Shown: piece after piece, positions 50,525 to 60,167 of the stretch
Layout: every line of letters starts with the position of its first letter
Numbering within the stretch: position 1 is the stretch's first letter
DNA from: Rhodobacterales bacterium
GTDB taxonomy: Bacteria > Pseudomonadota > Alphaproteobacteria > Rhodobacterales > Rhodobacteraceae
Direction: 5' to 3'
Length of the DNA stretch: 64,000 bases
NCBI GenBank assembly: GCA_002748285.1
Contig: PDSA01000029.1
Span: forward strand, 119,109-183,108
The notes under the pieces: generated by a model
What the model was told of the DNA's origin: nothing
Seen by the model: the letters and a program-made list of their open reading frames with translations, nothing else
The model's database searches: none
Translations under genes and position numbers: made by a program

Positions 50525-51226
50525 ATGATTATGTCGTTAAAAGCACTTTCGGCTTTGCTCAGCTATCCGTCGACCGAGCTTCAGCAGGCCGGGGATGAGT
50601 TGCGTCAGGCTCTGGCGCAAGACCCGCTGTTGTCGCAGGAGATGGTCGAAGGGTTGGCCCCGTTGATTGAGGCCTTGGAACAGGGTGATATTTACGACCT
50701 GCAAGAGGTCTATGTCATGCTGTTTGATCGCTCGCGCTCGCTCAGTCTGAACCTATTTGAGCATGTGCATGGCGAAAGCCGTGCGCGGGGCTCGGCGATG
50801 GTGGATTTGCTGGAAAATTACCGCGCCGCCGGGTTCGAACCGCAGACCAGCGAATTGCCCGATCACATTCCTGTTCTTTTGGAATTCCTCGCAATGCGTC
50901 CCGTTGACGAGGCGCAGGAGGTGCTGGCAGATGCCGCGCATATATTTGAGGTTCTTCGTACACGCCTTGCGCGCCGCGATAGCCTCTATGCCGCGGCGTT
51001 TGCTGCCCTCCTGCATATTTCCGCAACCGTCCCCGATCAGGAGGCCGTCGCAGAATTGCTGGCGGTGGAAGAGGACGACCCCAATGATCTGGAGGCCCTG
51101 GACGAAGTCTGGGAGGATAGCGAAGTCACCTTCGGCCCGGATCCCAACGCAGGCTGTCCACAGGTGCGCGATATGCTCGCCAATATGGACACCCCACGCA
51201 ACCCGCCGCCCGCAGCGGCACAATAA
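50525..51226 (+). CDS. narJ: Nitrate reductase molybdenum cofactor assembly chaperone
   Basis: LSYPSTELQ...YVMLFDRSRSLSLNLFEHVHGESRARGSAMVDL. Confidence 0.95.
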   Translation: MIMSLKALSALLSYPSTELQQAGDELRQALAQDPLLSQEMVEGLAPLIEALEQGDIYDLQEVYVMLFDRSRSLSLNLFEHVHGESRARGSAMVDLLENYRAAGFEPQTSELPDHIPVLLEFLAMRPVDEAQEVLADAAHIFEVLRTRLARRDSLYAAAFAALLHISATVPDQEAVAELLAVEEDDPNDLEALDEVWEDSEVTFGPDPNAGCPQVRDMLANMDTPRNPPPAAAQ

Positions 51227-51238
51227 GGAGACAGAGGC

Positions 51239-51979
51239 ATGATACATGAATTTCTGTTCGGAACTTACCCCTATATCGCCCTGACCGTTTTGTTCTGGGG
51301 CTCGGTCCTGCGATTTGAGCGCGACCCTTACACATGGAAAACATCTTCCAGCCAACTTTTGCGCCGCAAACAGCTGATCTGGGGCTCGATCATGTTCCAT
51401 GTCGGTATTTTGGGCATCTTTGCCGGTCACTTTGTCGGGTTGCTGACGCCGATTCAGGTTTTTGATTTCATCGGTATCAGCCATGGTGCCAAGCAGATGC
51501 TGGCGGTTGTGGCCGGTGGTCTGTTCGGGTTGCTCTGTCTGGCCGGTGGGTCGATGCTGCTGCATCGTCGTCTGACCGATAGCCGGGTGCGGGCCACGTC
51601 CAGTTTCAGCGATACCTGGATTTTGATCCTGCTGATGGTGCAGCTGCTGCTGGGGCTCAGCACGATCTTTGTCTCTCTTGGCCATCTGGATGGGCATGAG
51701 ATGACCAAGTTCATGAGCTGGGCACAGGGGATTTTCTATTTCGATCCTCAGGCCGCCAGCTATGTGGCTGATGTGCATATCATCTTTAAAATCCACCTGC
51801 TGTTGGGTCTGACCATCTTTGTTTTGTTCCCGTTCACCCGCCTTGTGCATATGCTGTCTGTTCCGGTGCGTTACCTAACTCCGTTGCGTCCGGGCTATCA
51901 GATTGTGCGCTCGCGTCACCAGAATGAACGGTCGCGTAAATTGCGGGTCGGGCGTCTGGATCGGTTGGAGAAACGCTGA
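51239..51979 (+). CDS. narI: Respiratory nitrate reductase gamma subunit
   Basis: EFLFGTYPYIALTVLFWGSVLRFERDPYTWKTSSSQLL...FHVGILGIFAGHFVGLL. Confidence 0.97.
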   Translation: MIHEFLFGTYPYIALTVLFWGSVLRFERDPYTWKTSSSQLLRRKQLIWGSIMFHVGILGIFAGHFVGLLTPIQVFDFIGISHGAKQMLAVVAGGLFGLLCLAGGSMLLHRRLTDSRVRATSSFSDTWILILLMVQLLLGLSTIFVSLGHLDGHEMTKFMSWAQGIFYFDPQAASYVADVHIIFKIHLLLGLTIFVLFPFTRLVHMLSVPVRYLTPLRPGYQIVRSRHQNERSRKLRVGRLDRLEKR

Positions 51980-52779
51980 TGGGAAATCCGCTTTTTCCTG
52001 CGGTGGTGGTGAATGGGTTTGAGATTTCCTCGGATGCGATTGCGACCGAGGCCCAGAACCACAAGGCGCCCAAGGGCAAACCCGGGCTTGCGTGGCGTCT
52101 GGCCGCGCGGGCCTTGGTGATCCGCGAGCTGTTGTTGCAAGAGGCGCGCAAGCGTGATTTGCAGCCTCAGCCGATCGAGCTGGAACCCGGCAAGATCGAA
52201 ACCGACGAAGAGGCGATGATCCGCGAGGTTCTGGACCTAGGCGTCAAGCCCAATGCGCCGACCGAGGAAAATATGAAAAAGGTCTATGCCGCGCGCCCGG
52301 ATATGTTCCGTTCGCCGACGTTGTATGAGCCCGCGCATATCCTGTTTTCCGCCGACCCCAAGGATAGTGACGCCCGTCAGATGGCCATGACCAAGGCGCA
52401 GGCGGTGATTGAAACACTGAAAAAATCACCGCGCGATTTTGGTCAGCTGGCCCGTGAGCTAAGCAACTGCCCGTCAAAGAATATGGATGGGCAGCTGGGC
52501 CAGTTGATGAGCGGCGATACCGTGCCGGAATTTGAGGCTGCCATGGATCGGCTTGCGGCGGGCGAGACCTGTTATGACCCGGTCGAGACCCGCTATGGTG
52601 TGCATGTTGTGCGCATGAACGCCAAAGCCGAGGGCGAGGTTCTGCCCTTTGAAAAGGTCCGGGATCAGATCAGCGAGATGCTGGAAAAGGCGGAATGGGT
52701 CGCAGCTGCCGATCGTTTTGTGAACGATCTGGTGGCTGGGGCTGAAATTTCGGGGATAGATATGACCATCGCGGCCTAG
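51979..52779 (+). CDS. PpiC-type peptidylprolyl isomerase (parvulin) in the nar operon
   Basis: ARHIL-like EPAHILFSADPKDSDARQMAMTKAQAVIETLKKSPRDFGQLARELSNCPSKNMDGQLGQLMSGDTVPEFEAA; overlaps narI stop. Confidence 0.88.
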   Translation: MGNPLFPAVVVNGFEISSDAIATEAQNHKAPKGKPGLAWRLAARALVIRELLLQEARKRDLQPQPIELEPGKIETDEEAMIREVLDLGVKPNAPTEENMKKVYAARPDMFRSPTLYEPAHILFSADPKDSDARQMAMTKAQAVIETLKKSPRDFGQLARELSNCPSKNMDGQLGQLMSGDTVPEFEAAMDRLAAGETCYDPVETRYGVHVVRMNAKAEGEVLPFEKVRDQISEMLEKAEWVAAADRFVNDLVAGAEISGIDMTIAA

Positions 52780-52893
52780 CACCCCGCGCGATGGAAATCT
52801 GCCCCGCTTGGCTGCGCCTGCTTGCCGTCCCTCAAGCAGGCGCAGCCTTAAATTTTTCCGACCCATGCAATGATGTCGAAAGCCGTGGGTCTA

Positions 52894-53625
52894 CTATTCG
52901 CTGTCGTCTTTGCTGTCGGGCAGGTTAAAGAAGCTGTCAGCGTCAACTTTGGGGGCGCTGCTTTCGGCCGGGGTCTTGGTGGGGGTGAAGGTTTCCAGCT
53001 GTTCCATGATCGAAGGGGTCTCTTCTTCGGGCGCGGCCAGAGATTGCTCGGTCGAAACCAGCTTGCGGCGCTCATCATCCGACATCACACCACCTTCTTC
53101 CGCCTTTTTGGCGCTGGCTTTTTGCACGGCGGCGTCCAGTTCGCTCTGTTTACACAGCCCCAGTGCCACCGGGTCGATGGGTTGGATATTGGCAATGTTC
53201 CAATGGGTGCGCTCGCGCAGCGCCTGAATGGTCGGCTTGGTGGTGCCGATCAGTTTGCTGATCTGGCTGTCGGCCAGCTCGGGGTGGAATTTGACCAGCC
53301 ACAGGATCGAAGCCGGGCGGTCCTGACGTTTGGACAGCGGCGTATAGCGTGGCCCGCGGCGCTTTTCCTCACCCACGGCGGCAGCATAGAATTTCAGCTT
53401 CAGCCTGTGGGCCGGGTCAGCCTCGCCCTTTTCGATTTCCTCGCGGGTCAGCTGGTTGTTCGAGATTGGATCAAACCCTTTGACCCCGGCGGCCACATCG
53501 CCATCGGCAATGCCCTGGACCTCAAGCTCGTGCAGGTCACAGAAATCTGCCACCTGTTTAAAGGTCAGGGTCGTGTTGTCCACCAGCCAGACGGCGGTTG
53601 CCTTTGCCATGATCGGTTTTGCCAT
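52894..53625 (-). CDS. DUF1013 domain protein (TrcR-like cell-cycle transcriptional regulator)
   Basis: MAKATAVWLVDNTTLTFKQVADFCDLHELEVQGIADGDVAAGVKGFDPISNNQLTREEI...RPASILWLVKFHPELADSQISKLIGTTKPTIQ. Confidence 0.9.
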   Translation of the reverse strand: MAKPIMAKATAVWLVDNTTLTFKQVADFCDLHELEVQGIADGDVAAGVKGFDPISNNQLTREEIEKGEADPAHRLKLKFYAAAVGEEKRRGPRYTPLSKRQDRPASILWLVKFHPELADSQISKLIGTTKPTIQALRERTHWNIANIQPIDPVALGLCKQSELDAAVQKASAKKAEEGGVMSDDERRKLVSTEQSLAAPEEETPSIMEQLETFTPTKTPAESSAPKVDADSFFNLPDSKDDSE

Positions 53626-53752
53626 TTTGAAATCTCCTAAAGCATGTCTTTCCCATGCCCTTGAATGGGCGGCTTCACCTTAAGAAGCAGGTTCGCATTG
53701 TCAGGGAACTTGCCCGCTATATAATAGGATTGGGTAAAAGAGGGAAGAGTAA

Positions 53753-54394
53753 ATGCGTATAATTGTCATGTTCCTGCTGGCATTGGTTGGATTTGTTCCG
53801 GGGGGTGTGGCGCGGGCAGATAAAGCAGGGGCGTTTGACTATTACATCCTGTCGCTGTCCTGGTCGCCAAATTGGTGTGCGACAACCGGGGATGCGCAGC
53901 GCTCAACCCAATGCGATCGCCGGCATCAGTTCGGTTGGGTCCTGCATGGGTTGTGGCCACAATATGAGCGCGGACATCCCAGCTATTGCCACACGGCCAT
54001 GCGCCCTCCGTCACGGGGCGAGACCCGGGCGATGGCCGATATCATGGGCACTGGCGGGTTGGCGTGGCATCAGTGGAAAAAGCATGGCAGTTGCTCGGGC
54101 CTGAGTGCGCAGCAGTATTTTGCGACTGCGCGCCGGGCCTATAATGCGGTTAAGCGCCCGCCAGTGTTGCGCAAGCTGGATCAGGCGGTGAAACTGCGGC
54201 CTTCGGTGATTGAGCAAGCGTTTTTACAGTCAAACCCCGGCTGGCAGGCAGATATGCTGACCATCACCTGCAAACGCGGCTATATTCAGGAGGTGCGTCT
54301 GTGCCTGACCAAAGACCTGAAACCGCGTAAATGTGGCGCGGATGCGGTGCGTGATTGCAGGTTGCACGGTGCGTTGTTTCAGCCGATCCGCTGA
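53753..54394 (+). CDS. Ribonuclease T2 family protein, secreted
   Basis: Signal peptide; FDYYILSLSWSPNWC...FGWVLHGLWPQYERGHPSYC (CAS I), WHQWKKHGSCSGL (CAS II). Confidence 0.92.
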   Translation: MRIIVMFLLALVGFVPGGVARADKAGAFDYYILSLSWSPNWCATTGDAQRSTQCDRRHQFGWVLHGLWPQYERGHPSYCHTAMRPPSRGETRAMADIMGTGGLAWHQWKKHGSCSGLSAQQYFATARRAYNAVKRPPVLRKLDQAVKLRPSVIEQAFLQSNPGWQADMLTITCKRGYIQEVRLCLTKDLKPRKCGADAVRDCRLHGALFQPIR

Positions 54395-54585
54395 TTGCGC
54401 CCTAGGGGCTGATCTGTTGCAAATCTGGCGCAGCGGGGGGCATCTTTCTGGCTTTACTTGAAGTTATGGAATCGTTAAATACATTCACGCTTGTGAATGC
54501 GAATAAGGATTCCCTTTTAATACTGTGATGATTGTGGTCAAAGTGGAGCCATTCATTTTGACGCCCGGCCAAAGGAACCCCGAAT

Positions 54586-55554
54586 ATGAAAACGATTTTA
54601 TCATTTGCCGTCGCGCTGCTTGGTTTCGCGCCAATGCTGGCCCATGCCGAAACCCTGACGCTTGCCCCGCAGCCGATCACCGAATGGAAAGCGGTTTATG
54701 GTGTGGTCGAAACCCGCGATAAGGTGCCGGCCCGCGCCCGGGTCGCCGGCACGATTGTGGCGCTGGATGTTAGCGAAGGCGATCTGGTCAAGGCCGGGCA
54801 GCGTGTTGCGCTGATCAAGGATGACAAGCTGGCCTTTCAACTGGCGGCGATGGATTCGCAGATCGGAACCCTGAAACCGCGCCTGAAAACCGCCCAGACC
54901 GATCTGGAGCGCGGCGAAGAGCTGATCAAGCGCGGGGTGATTACCAAACAGCGGTTCGAGCAGCTGGCCAGTCAGGTTGATGTGCTTCTGGGTGAGATCA
55001 ACACCATCGAATCCAAACAGGCGGTGATCAAGCAACAGGTCTCTGAGGGCGAAGTTGTTGCCCCCGAGGATGGGGTTGTCCTGTCGGTGCCGACTTCGAA
55101 GGGCGCGGTGGCCAATCCGGGGGAAAGCATTGCTGTTATCGGTGGCGGCGGCACCTTTTTGCGGCTGTCTATTCCTGAGCGCCACTCGGATTCGCTGGTC
55201 GCCGGGGAAGCGATTGAAATCGGCGAAGGCAAGACCGGCCAGTTGATCAAGGTTTACCCGCAGATCGAAGGCGGGCGTGTTCTGGCAGATGTCGAGGTTG
55301 CCGATCTGGATGAGCGCTTTATCGGGCGCCGGGTGCCGGTGCGCTTGCCCGTGGGGACGCGTCAGGCGCTGCTGGTGCCGGAAACGGCGGTTAAAATCCA
55401 TGGCGGCATTGATTTCGTCACCGTCAACAATGGCGACCAGCCGGTGCGCCGCGCCGTGGTTCTGGGGGCAACTGTAAACCGCGACGGGCAGGTGCTGCAC
55501 GAAGTTCTGACCGGCCTGGTGGCTGGCGATCAGGTGGTGACCGGCCATGAGTAA
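54586..55554 (+). CDS. RND efflux periplasmic adaptor subunit
   Basis: Signal peptide; VPARARVAGTIVALDVSEGDLVKAGQRVALI; EGEVVAPEDGVVLSVPTSKGAVANPGESIAVI. Confidence 0.92.
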   Translation: MKTILSFAVALLGFAPMLAHAETLTLAPQPITEWKAVYGVVETRDKVPARARVAGTIVALDVSEGDLVKAGQRVALIKDDKLAFQLAAMDSQIGTLKPRLKTAQTDLERGEELIKRGVITKQRFEQLASQVDVLLGEINTIESKQAVIKQQVSEGEVVAPEDGVVLSVPTSKGAVANPGESIAVIGGGGTFLRLSIPERHSDSLVAGEAIEIGEGKTGQLIKVYPQIEGGRVLADVEVADLDERFIGRRVPVRLPVGTRQALLVPETAVKIHGGIDFVTVNNGDQPVRRAVVLGATVNRDGQVLHEVLTGLVAGDQVVTGHE

Positions 55555-58500
55555 CAAACCCGAACAAACAGAAAAGCTGGGCCTGGCCGGGTTTCTGACC
55601 CGCAGCTTTATTGCCTCTCCGCTGACGCCGCTGCTGCTGATCACCGCCTTTGCGGTGGGCTTTATCGCGCTGCTCAGCCTGCCCCGGGAGGAAGAGCCAC
55701 AGATTTCGGTGCCTCTGGTTGACATTCATGTGCAGGCGCCGGGGCTGAAGGCCGAGGATGCGGTGAAGCTGATCACCGAACCGCTGGAGAATATGGTTAA
55801 AGGGATTGATCAGGTTGAGCATGTCTATTCCTCGACCAGCGATAACCAAGCCATGGTCACGGCGCGTTTTATCGTCGGTGTGCCGTCCGAGACTGCGATC
55901 CTGCGGGTGCATGACAAGATCCGCGCCAATATGGATCGGATTCCGGTGGGCATCCCCGAACCTTTGGTGATTGGCCGCGGCATCAATGATGTGGCGATTG
56001 TGGCGCTGACCTTTGCGCCTGCGCCCGGTCAGGGGGCGATGAACGCCAATGATCTGACCCGCATCGTGCGTGAGGTCGAAGCCGAGCTGGCGAAAATCGA
56101 CGATGTTGGCCTGACCTATATCGTGGGCGAAACCACCGAGGCGTTGCGCGTGGCCCCTGACCCGGAAAAGCTGGCGCTTTACGGGGTGACTCTGCAACAG
56201 CTGGTGGGCAAGGTGCAGGGGGCCAATATTGCCACCCCGGCCGGCACGGTGCGCGATCAGGGCGAGCAGGCGGCGTTTATTCTGGGCAATACCTTTTCCA
56301 CCCCCGATGAGATCGGCAATCTGAAACTGACTGCGCGCGATGGGCGTTCGGTTTATGTGCGGGATGTGGCGGATGTGCGCTTTGTCACCGATATGGATGA
56401 GGTGCATGTGGCCAGCCTCAGCCGTGATGCCAGCGGGGCGGTTGAGCGGATGCCGGCCGTTACTCTGGCCGTTGCCAAACGCGCCGGGGCCAATGCGGTG
56501 AATGTGGCCGAGCATATCCTGCACAAGGTCGATAGCCTCAAGGGCAGCCTGATCCCGGATAGCATCGCGGTAGAGGTCACCCGCGACTATGGCGAAACCG
56601 CCAATGAAAAAGCAAATGAGCTGTTGTTCCATCTGGGTCTGGCCACGGTTTCGATCGTGCTGCTGGTGCTGCTGTCGATCGGCTGGCGCGAAGCCATCGT
56701 GGTGGCGGTTGTCATCCCGGTGACGATCTTGCTGACTCTGTTTGCTTCGTGGATCATGGGCTATACCCTGAACCGGGTTTCGCTGTTCGCGCTGATTTTC
56801 TCGATCGGGATTTTGGTGGATGACGCCATTGTAGTGATCGAAAACATCGCCCGGCATTGGGGGATGAACAAGGACGGCAAAAGCCGCATCGGCGCTGCTA
56901 TCACTGCTGTGGCCGAGGTCGGCAACCCGACCATCGTCGCTACCCTGACCGTGGTTGTGGCGCTGTTGCCGATGCTGTTTGTGTCCGGCCTGATGGGGCC
57001 GTATATGAGCCCGATCCCGGCCAATGCGTCGGCGGCGATGATCTTTTCGTTCTTTGTGGCGGTGATGATCACCCCATGGCTGATGATCAAGATCGCGGGC
57101 AAAGCCAAACTCCACCATGGTGCGGATGCCGAAACTGGGGGCAAGCTGGGGAAACTCTATGCCGTTGCCGCCCGTCCGATCCTGCGCAGCAAACTCGTCA
57201 GTATGCTGTTTTTGCTGATCGTGGTGGTGACGTCGTTCGGCTCTTTGGGGGCGATTTATACCAGCGATGTCACGGTGAAATTGCTGCCCTTTGACAATAA
57301 GAGCGAGCTGAATGTGGTGATTGATTTGCCCGAGGGCTCTTCGGTCGAGGCCACGGATGCTGTGGCGCAGCAGGCGGCGCGGATTGCGTTGGGGCTGGAA
57401 GAGGTGGTTTCGGTGCAGACTTATTCCGGCACGGCTTCTCCGTTTAATTTCAACGGCTTGGTGCGGCATTACTTCCTGCGTCAGCGGCCCGAGCTGGGCG
57501 ATGTGCAGATCAAACTGCACGGCAAAGAGCATCGCAACCGCACCAGCCACCAGATCGCGCTTGAGCTGCGTGAATTGCTGGCGGAAATGGACGTGCCGCC
57601 GGGGACCAATATCAAAACGGTTGAGCCCCCACCCGGCCCGCCGGTGATCGCCACACTGCTGGCCGAGATTTACGGCCCCGATGCAGACACCCGCCGCGAA
57701 ACCGCCCGCCAGATTCGTCAGGCGTTTGAAGCGGTGCCTTATGTGGTCGATGTCGATGACAGCTTTGGCGAGCGACCCAGACGGTTGCGCGCCCAGCTGT
57801 CTGCCGATGATCTCGAGTTCTACCGGGTGCAGGAACGCGATGCGCTGGACACGCTGCGGCTGCTCAATAGTGACGTGACCGTGGGCTATTCCCATCGCGG
57901 CATGGGCCGTCAGCCGATCCCGATTGTGGTCGGGCGTGACCGTGGGGACAAGGTGATTGACGAACGGCTGCTGGCCACTCCGGTGCCTGCCAATGTTCTG
58001 CCCGGTGATCGCGGCGTGGTTGAGCTGGGTGATGTGGTCAGCATCGCGCCTGAGCAAGCTTCGCTGCCGATTTTCCGCCACAATGGCCGCTATGCGGAAA
58101 TGGTGATGGGGGAAATGGCCGGGCAGTTCGAGGCCCCGCTTTACGGCATGATCGCGGTTGGCAAAGAGCTGGGCAAGATCGACTGGCAAAAGCTGGGGGT
58201 CGAAAAACCCGAAATCATCCTGCACGGCCAGCCCGAGGACGAAAGCAAGCCCGCGCTGCTGTGGGATGGCGAATGGGAGGTTACTTGGGTGACATTCCGC
58301 GACATGGGCGCTGCGTTTGGTGTGGCCTTGCTGGGGATCTATATCCTGGTGGTAGCGCAGTTTGGGTCGTTCCGATTGCCGCTGGTGGTGCTGACTCCGG
58401 TGCCGCTGACATTCCTTGGCATCATGTTTGGGCACTGGTTGTTCAAGGCACCGTTCTCGGCAACCTCGATGATCGGCTTTATCGCGCTGGCGGGGATCAT

Positions 58501-58762
58501 TGTGCGTAACTCGATCCTGCTGGTGGATTTCATCCGCCACGAAGGCGATGGCAAGGTGGATCTGGACGTGCTGATCGCCGCGGGCTCGACCCGGTTCAAA
58601 CCGATCCTGCTGACAGCACTGGCAGCAATGATCGGGGCGGCGGTGATCCTGACCGATCCGATCTTTCAGGGGCTGGCGATTTCGCTGTTGTTTGGTCTGG
58701 CGACTTCGACCCTGCTGACGGTGCTGGTCATCCCGGCGATTTATCGGGTGTTCAAAATGTAA
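55547..58762 (+). CDS. RND efflux transporter permease (AcrB/MdtB family)
   Basis: 1071 aa; PREEEPQISVPLVDIHVQAPGLKAEDAVKLITEPLENMVKGIDQVEHVYSSTS; FALIFSIGILVDDAIVVIENI; GIIVRNSILLVDFI. Confidence 0.97.
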   Translation: MSNKPEQTEKLGLAGFLTRSFIASPLTPLLLITAFAVGFIALLSLPREEEPQISVPLVDIHVQAPGLKAEDAVKLITEPLENMVKGIDQVEHVYSSTSDNQAMVTARFIVGVPSETAILRVHDKIRANMDRIPVGIPEPLVIGRGINDVAIVALTFAPAPGQGAMNANDLTRIVREVEAELAKIDDVGLTYIVGETTEALRVAPDPEKLALYGVTLQQLVGKVQGANIATPAGTVRDQGEQAAFILGNTFSTPDEIGNLKLTARDGRSVYVRDVADVRFVTDMDEVHVASLSRDASGAVERMPAVTLAVAKRAGANAVNVAEHILHKVDSLKGSLIPDSIAVEVTRDYGETANEKANELLFHLGLATVSIVLLVLLSIGWREAIVVAVVIPVTILLTLFASWIMGYTLNRVSLFALIFSIGILVDDAIVVIENIARHWGMNKDGKSRIGAAITAVAEVGNPTIVATLTVVVALLPMLFVSGLMGPYMSPIPANASAAMIFSFFVAVMITPWLMIKIAGKAKLHHGADAETGGKLGKLYAVAARPILRSKLVSMLFLLIVVVTSFGSLGAIYTSDVTVKLLPFDNKSELNVVIDLPEGSSVEATDAVAQQAARIALGLEEVVSVQTYSGTASPFNFNGLVRHYFLRQRPELGDVQIKLHGKEHRNRTSHQIALELRELLAEMDVPPGTNIKTVEPPPGPPVIATLLAEIYGPDADTRRETARQIRQAFEAVPYVVDVDDSFGERPRRLRAQLSADDLEFYRVQERDALDTLRLLNSDVTVGYSHRGMGRQPIPIVVGRDRGDKVIDERLLATPVPANVLPGDRGVVELGDVVSIAPEQASLPIFRHNGRYAEMVMGEMAGQFEAPLYGMIAVGKELGKIDWQKLGVEKPEIILHGQPEDESKPALLWDGEWEVTWVTFRDMGAAFGVALLGIYILVVAQFGSFRLPLVVLTPVPLTFLGIMFGHWLFKAPFSATSMIGFIALAGIIVRNSILLVDFIRHEGDGKVDLDVLIAAGSTRFKPILLTALAAMIGAAVILTDPIFQGLAISLLFGLATSTLLTVLVIPAIYRVFKM

Positions 58763-58777
58763 GCCCTAAAAACACCC

Positions 58778-58806
58778 AAAAGAGCGCGCATTGCTGCGCT
58801 CTTTTT
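58778..58806 (+). terminator. Rho-independent terminator after the RND operon
   Basis: AAAAGAGCGC-GCATTGCT-GCGCTCTTTTT stem-loop with T-run. Confidence 0.88.
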
Positions 58807-58909
58807 ATATCCCGGCTCCATGGCTTGCCTGCCGGCTTCATATCCGCAATGGACAAGCCCGAATTAGTCTGTATCTTGGGCCGGTCATAAAAAGCAGGTT
58901 TTCAAAGTT

Positions 58910-59938
58910 TTGCCCCAGCATAACCCAACCAAACGGCCATTGACGTTGCGCGATGTGTCGCACGCTGCCGGTGTTAGCGAGATGACCGTCAGCCGGGTGT
59001 TGCGCGGCCGTGGCGATGTTTCGGAAAAAACTCGGCAAAAAGTCACCGAAGCGGCGAAAAAGCTGGGCTATGTGCCGAATAAAATCGCCGGAGCATTGGC
59101 CTCGCAGCGGGTTAATCTGGTGGCGGTGATTATCCCGTCGCTGTCGAACATGGTGTTCCCCGATGTCATGACTTCGATTTCCGAGGTGCTGGACCAGACC
59201 CCGTTGCAGCCCGTGGTCGGGGTGACGAATTACCTGCCTCAGAAAGAAGAGCGGGTGTTGTTTGAAATGCTGTCCTGGCGCCCTTCGGGGCTGATTATTG
59301 CCGGGCTGGAACACACGGCCAATGCTCAGGCCATGCTGCGGGCCGCGGATGTGCCGATTGTCGAGATCATGGATCTGGATGGCGAACCGATTGATAGCAT
59401 TGTCGGTCTGTCACAACGTCGGGCGGGTTATGAGATGGCGGATGAGATCATCCGTCAGGGCTATCGCAAGATCGCCTTTATGGGCACCAACATGCCGCTG
59501 GATCACCGGGCGCGCAAACGGTTTGAAGGCTTTACCGAAAGGCTGGCCAAATCCGGGATCGAGATTATGGATCAGGAGTTTTACTCGGGCGGTTCGGCGC
59601 TGATCAAGGGGCGCGAGATGACCGAAGCCTTGCTGAAACGCTCGCCCGATCTGGATTTCCTTTATTATTCAAACGATGTGATCGGGGCAGGAGGGCTGCT
59701 TTATTGCATTGAAAATGGTATTGATGTGCCGGGTCGGGTCGGTCTGGCTGGGTTTAATGGGGTTGAGCTGTTAAACGGGTTGTCCAAGCGTCTGGCCACC
59801 ATGGATGCCGAGCGTCATAAGATTGGACGTATTGCGGCTGAGATCATTGCGGCCCGGGCTGCGGGGAAGCCGGCTGAAAACCGGGTCGAACTGGCCCCCA
59901 AGCTGCAATTTGGCGATACGCTGCAGCGCAACGGGTGA
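58910..59938 (+). CDS. LacI family transcriptional regulator (GntR-like)
   Basis: LTLRDVSHAAGVSEMTVSRVLRGRGDVSEKTRQKVTEAAKKLGYVPNKIAGALAS. Confidence 0.93.
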   Translation: MPQHNPTKRPLTLRDVSHAAGVSEMTVSRVLRGRGDVSEKTRQKVTEAAKKLGYVPNKIAGALASQRVNLVAVIIPSLSNMVFPDVMTSISEVLDQTPLQPVVGVTNYLPQKEERVLFEMLSWRPSGLIIAGLEHTANAQAMLRAADVPIVEIMDLDGEPIDSIVGLSQRRAGYEMADEIIRQGYRKIAFMGTNMPLDHRARKRFEGFTERLAKSGIEIMDQEFYSGGSALIKGREMTEALLKRSPDLDFLYYSNDVIGAGGLLYCIENGIDVPGRVGLAGFNGVELLNGLSKRLATMDAERHKIGRIAAEIIAARAAGKPAENRVELAPKLQFGDTLQRNG

Positions 59939-60105
59939 GGGGGGCTATTGCTGTCCCCTGCGTTTATGAATTTATACCACAAGAGGTTTGCATAGAGTTG
60001 CATCATGTCACAAGGCCGGGCGGGACAGCGTAGAAGTGCGCAATGCTATGCGAAGCGTAATTCGTTGTATTCTGCGGCATAGGATCGGTATCGCCCCAGA
60101 CGGGC

Positions 60106-60136
60106 TTGACCTTTGGGGCAAAGGATTATCTATCTG
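60106..60136 (+). promoter_or_regulatory. MerR-family (CueR/HmrR-type) promoter-operator upstream of copA
   Basis: -35 TTGACC (60106-60111), 19-bp spacer containing dyad CCTTTG-GGG-CAAAGG (60110-60124), -10-like TATCTG (60131). Confidence 0.65.
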
Positions 60137-60167
60137 ATTGTCAACAACCTACCCTGAAAGTCGTCCG

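Noticed and set aside
55424-58540. 1038-aa minus-strand ORF antisense to the RND permease
   Set aside because: His/Arg/Gln-rich shadow translation of a GC3-biased gene; the + strand has a perfect AcrB-family protein
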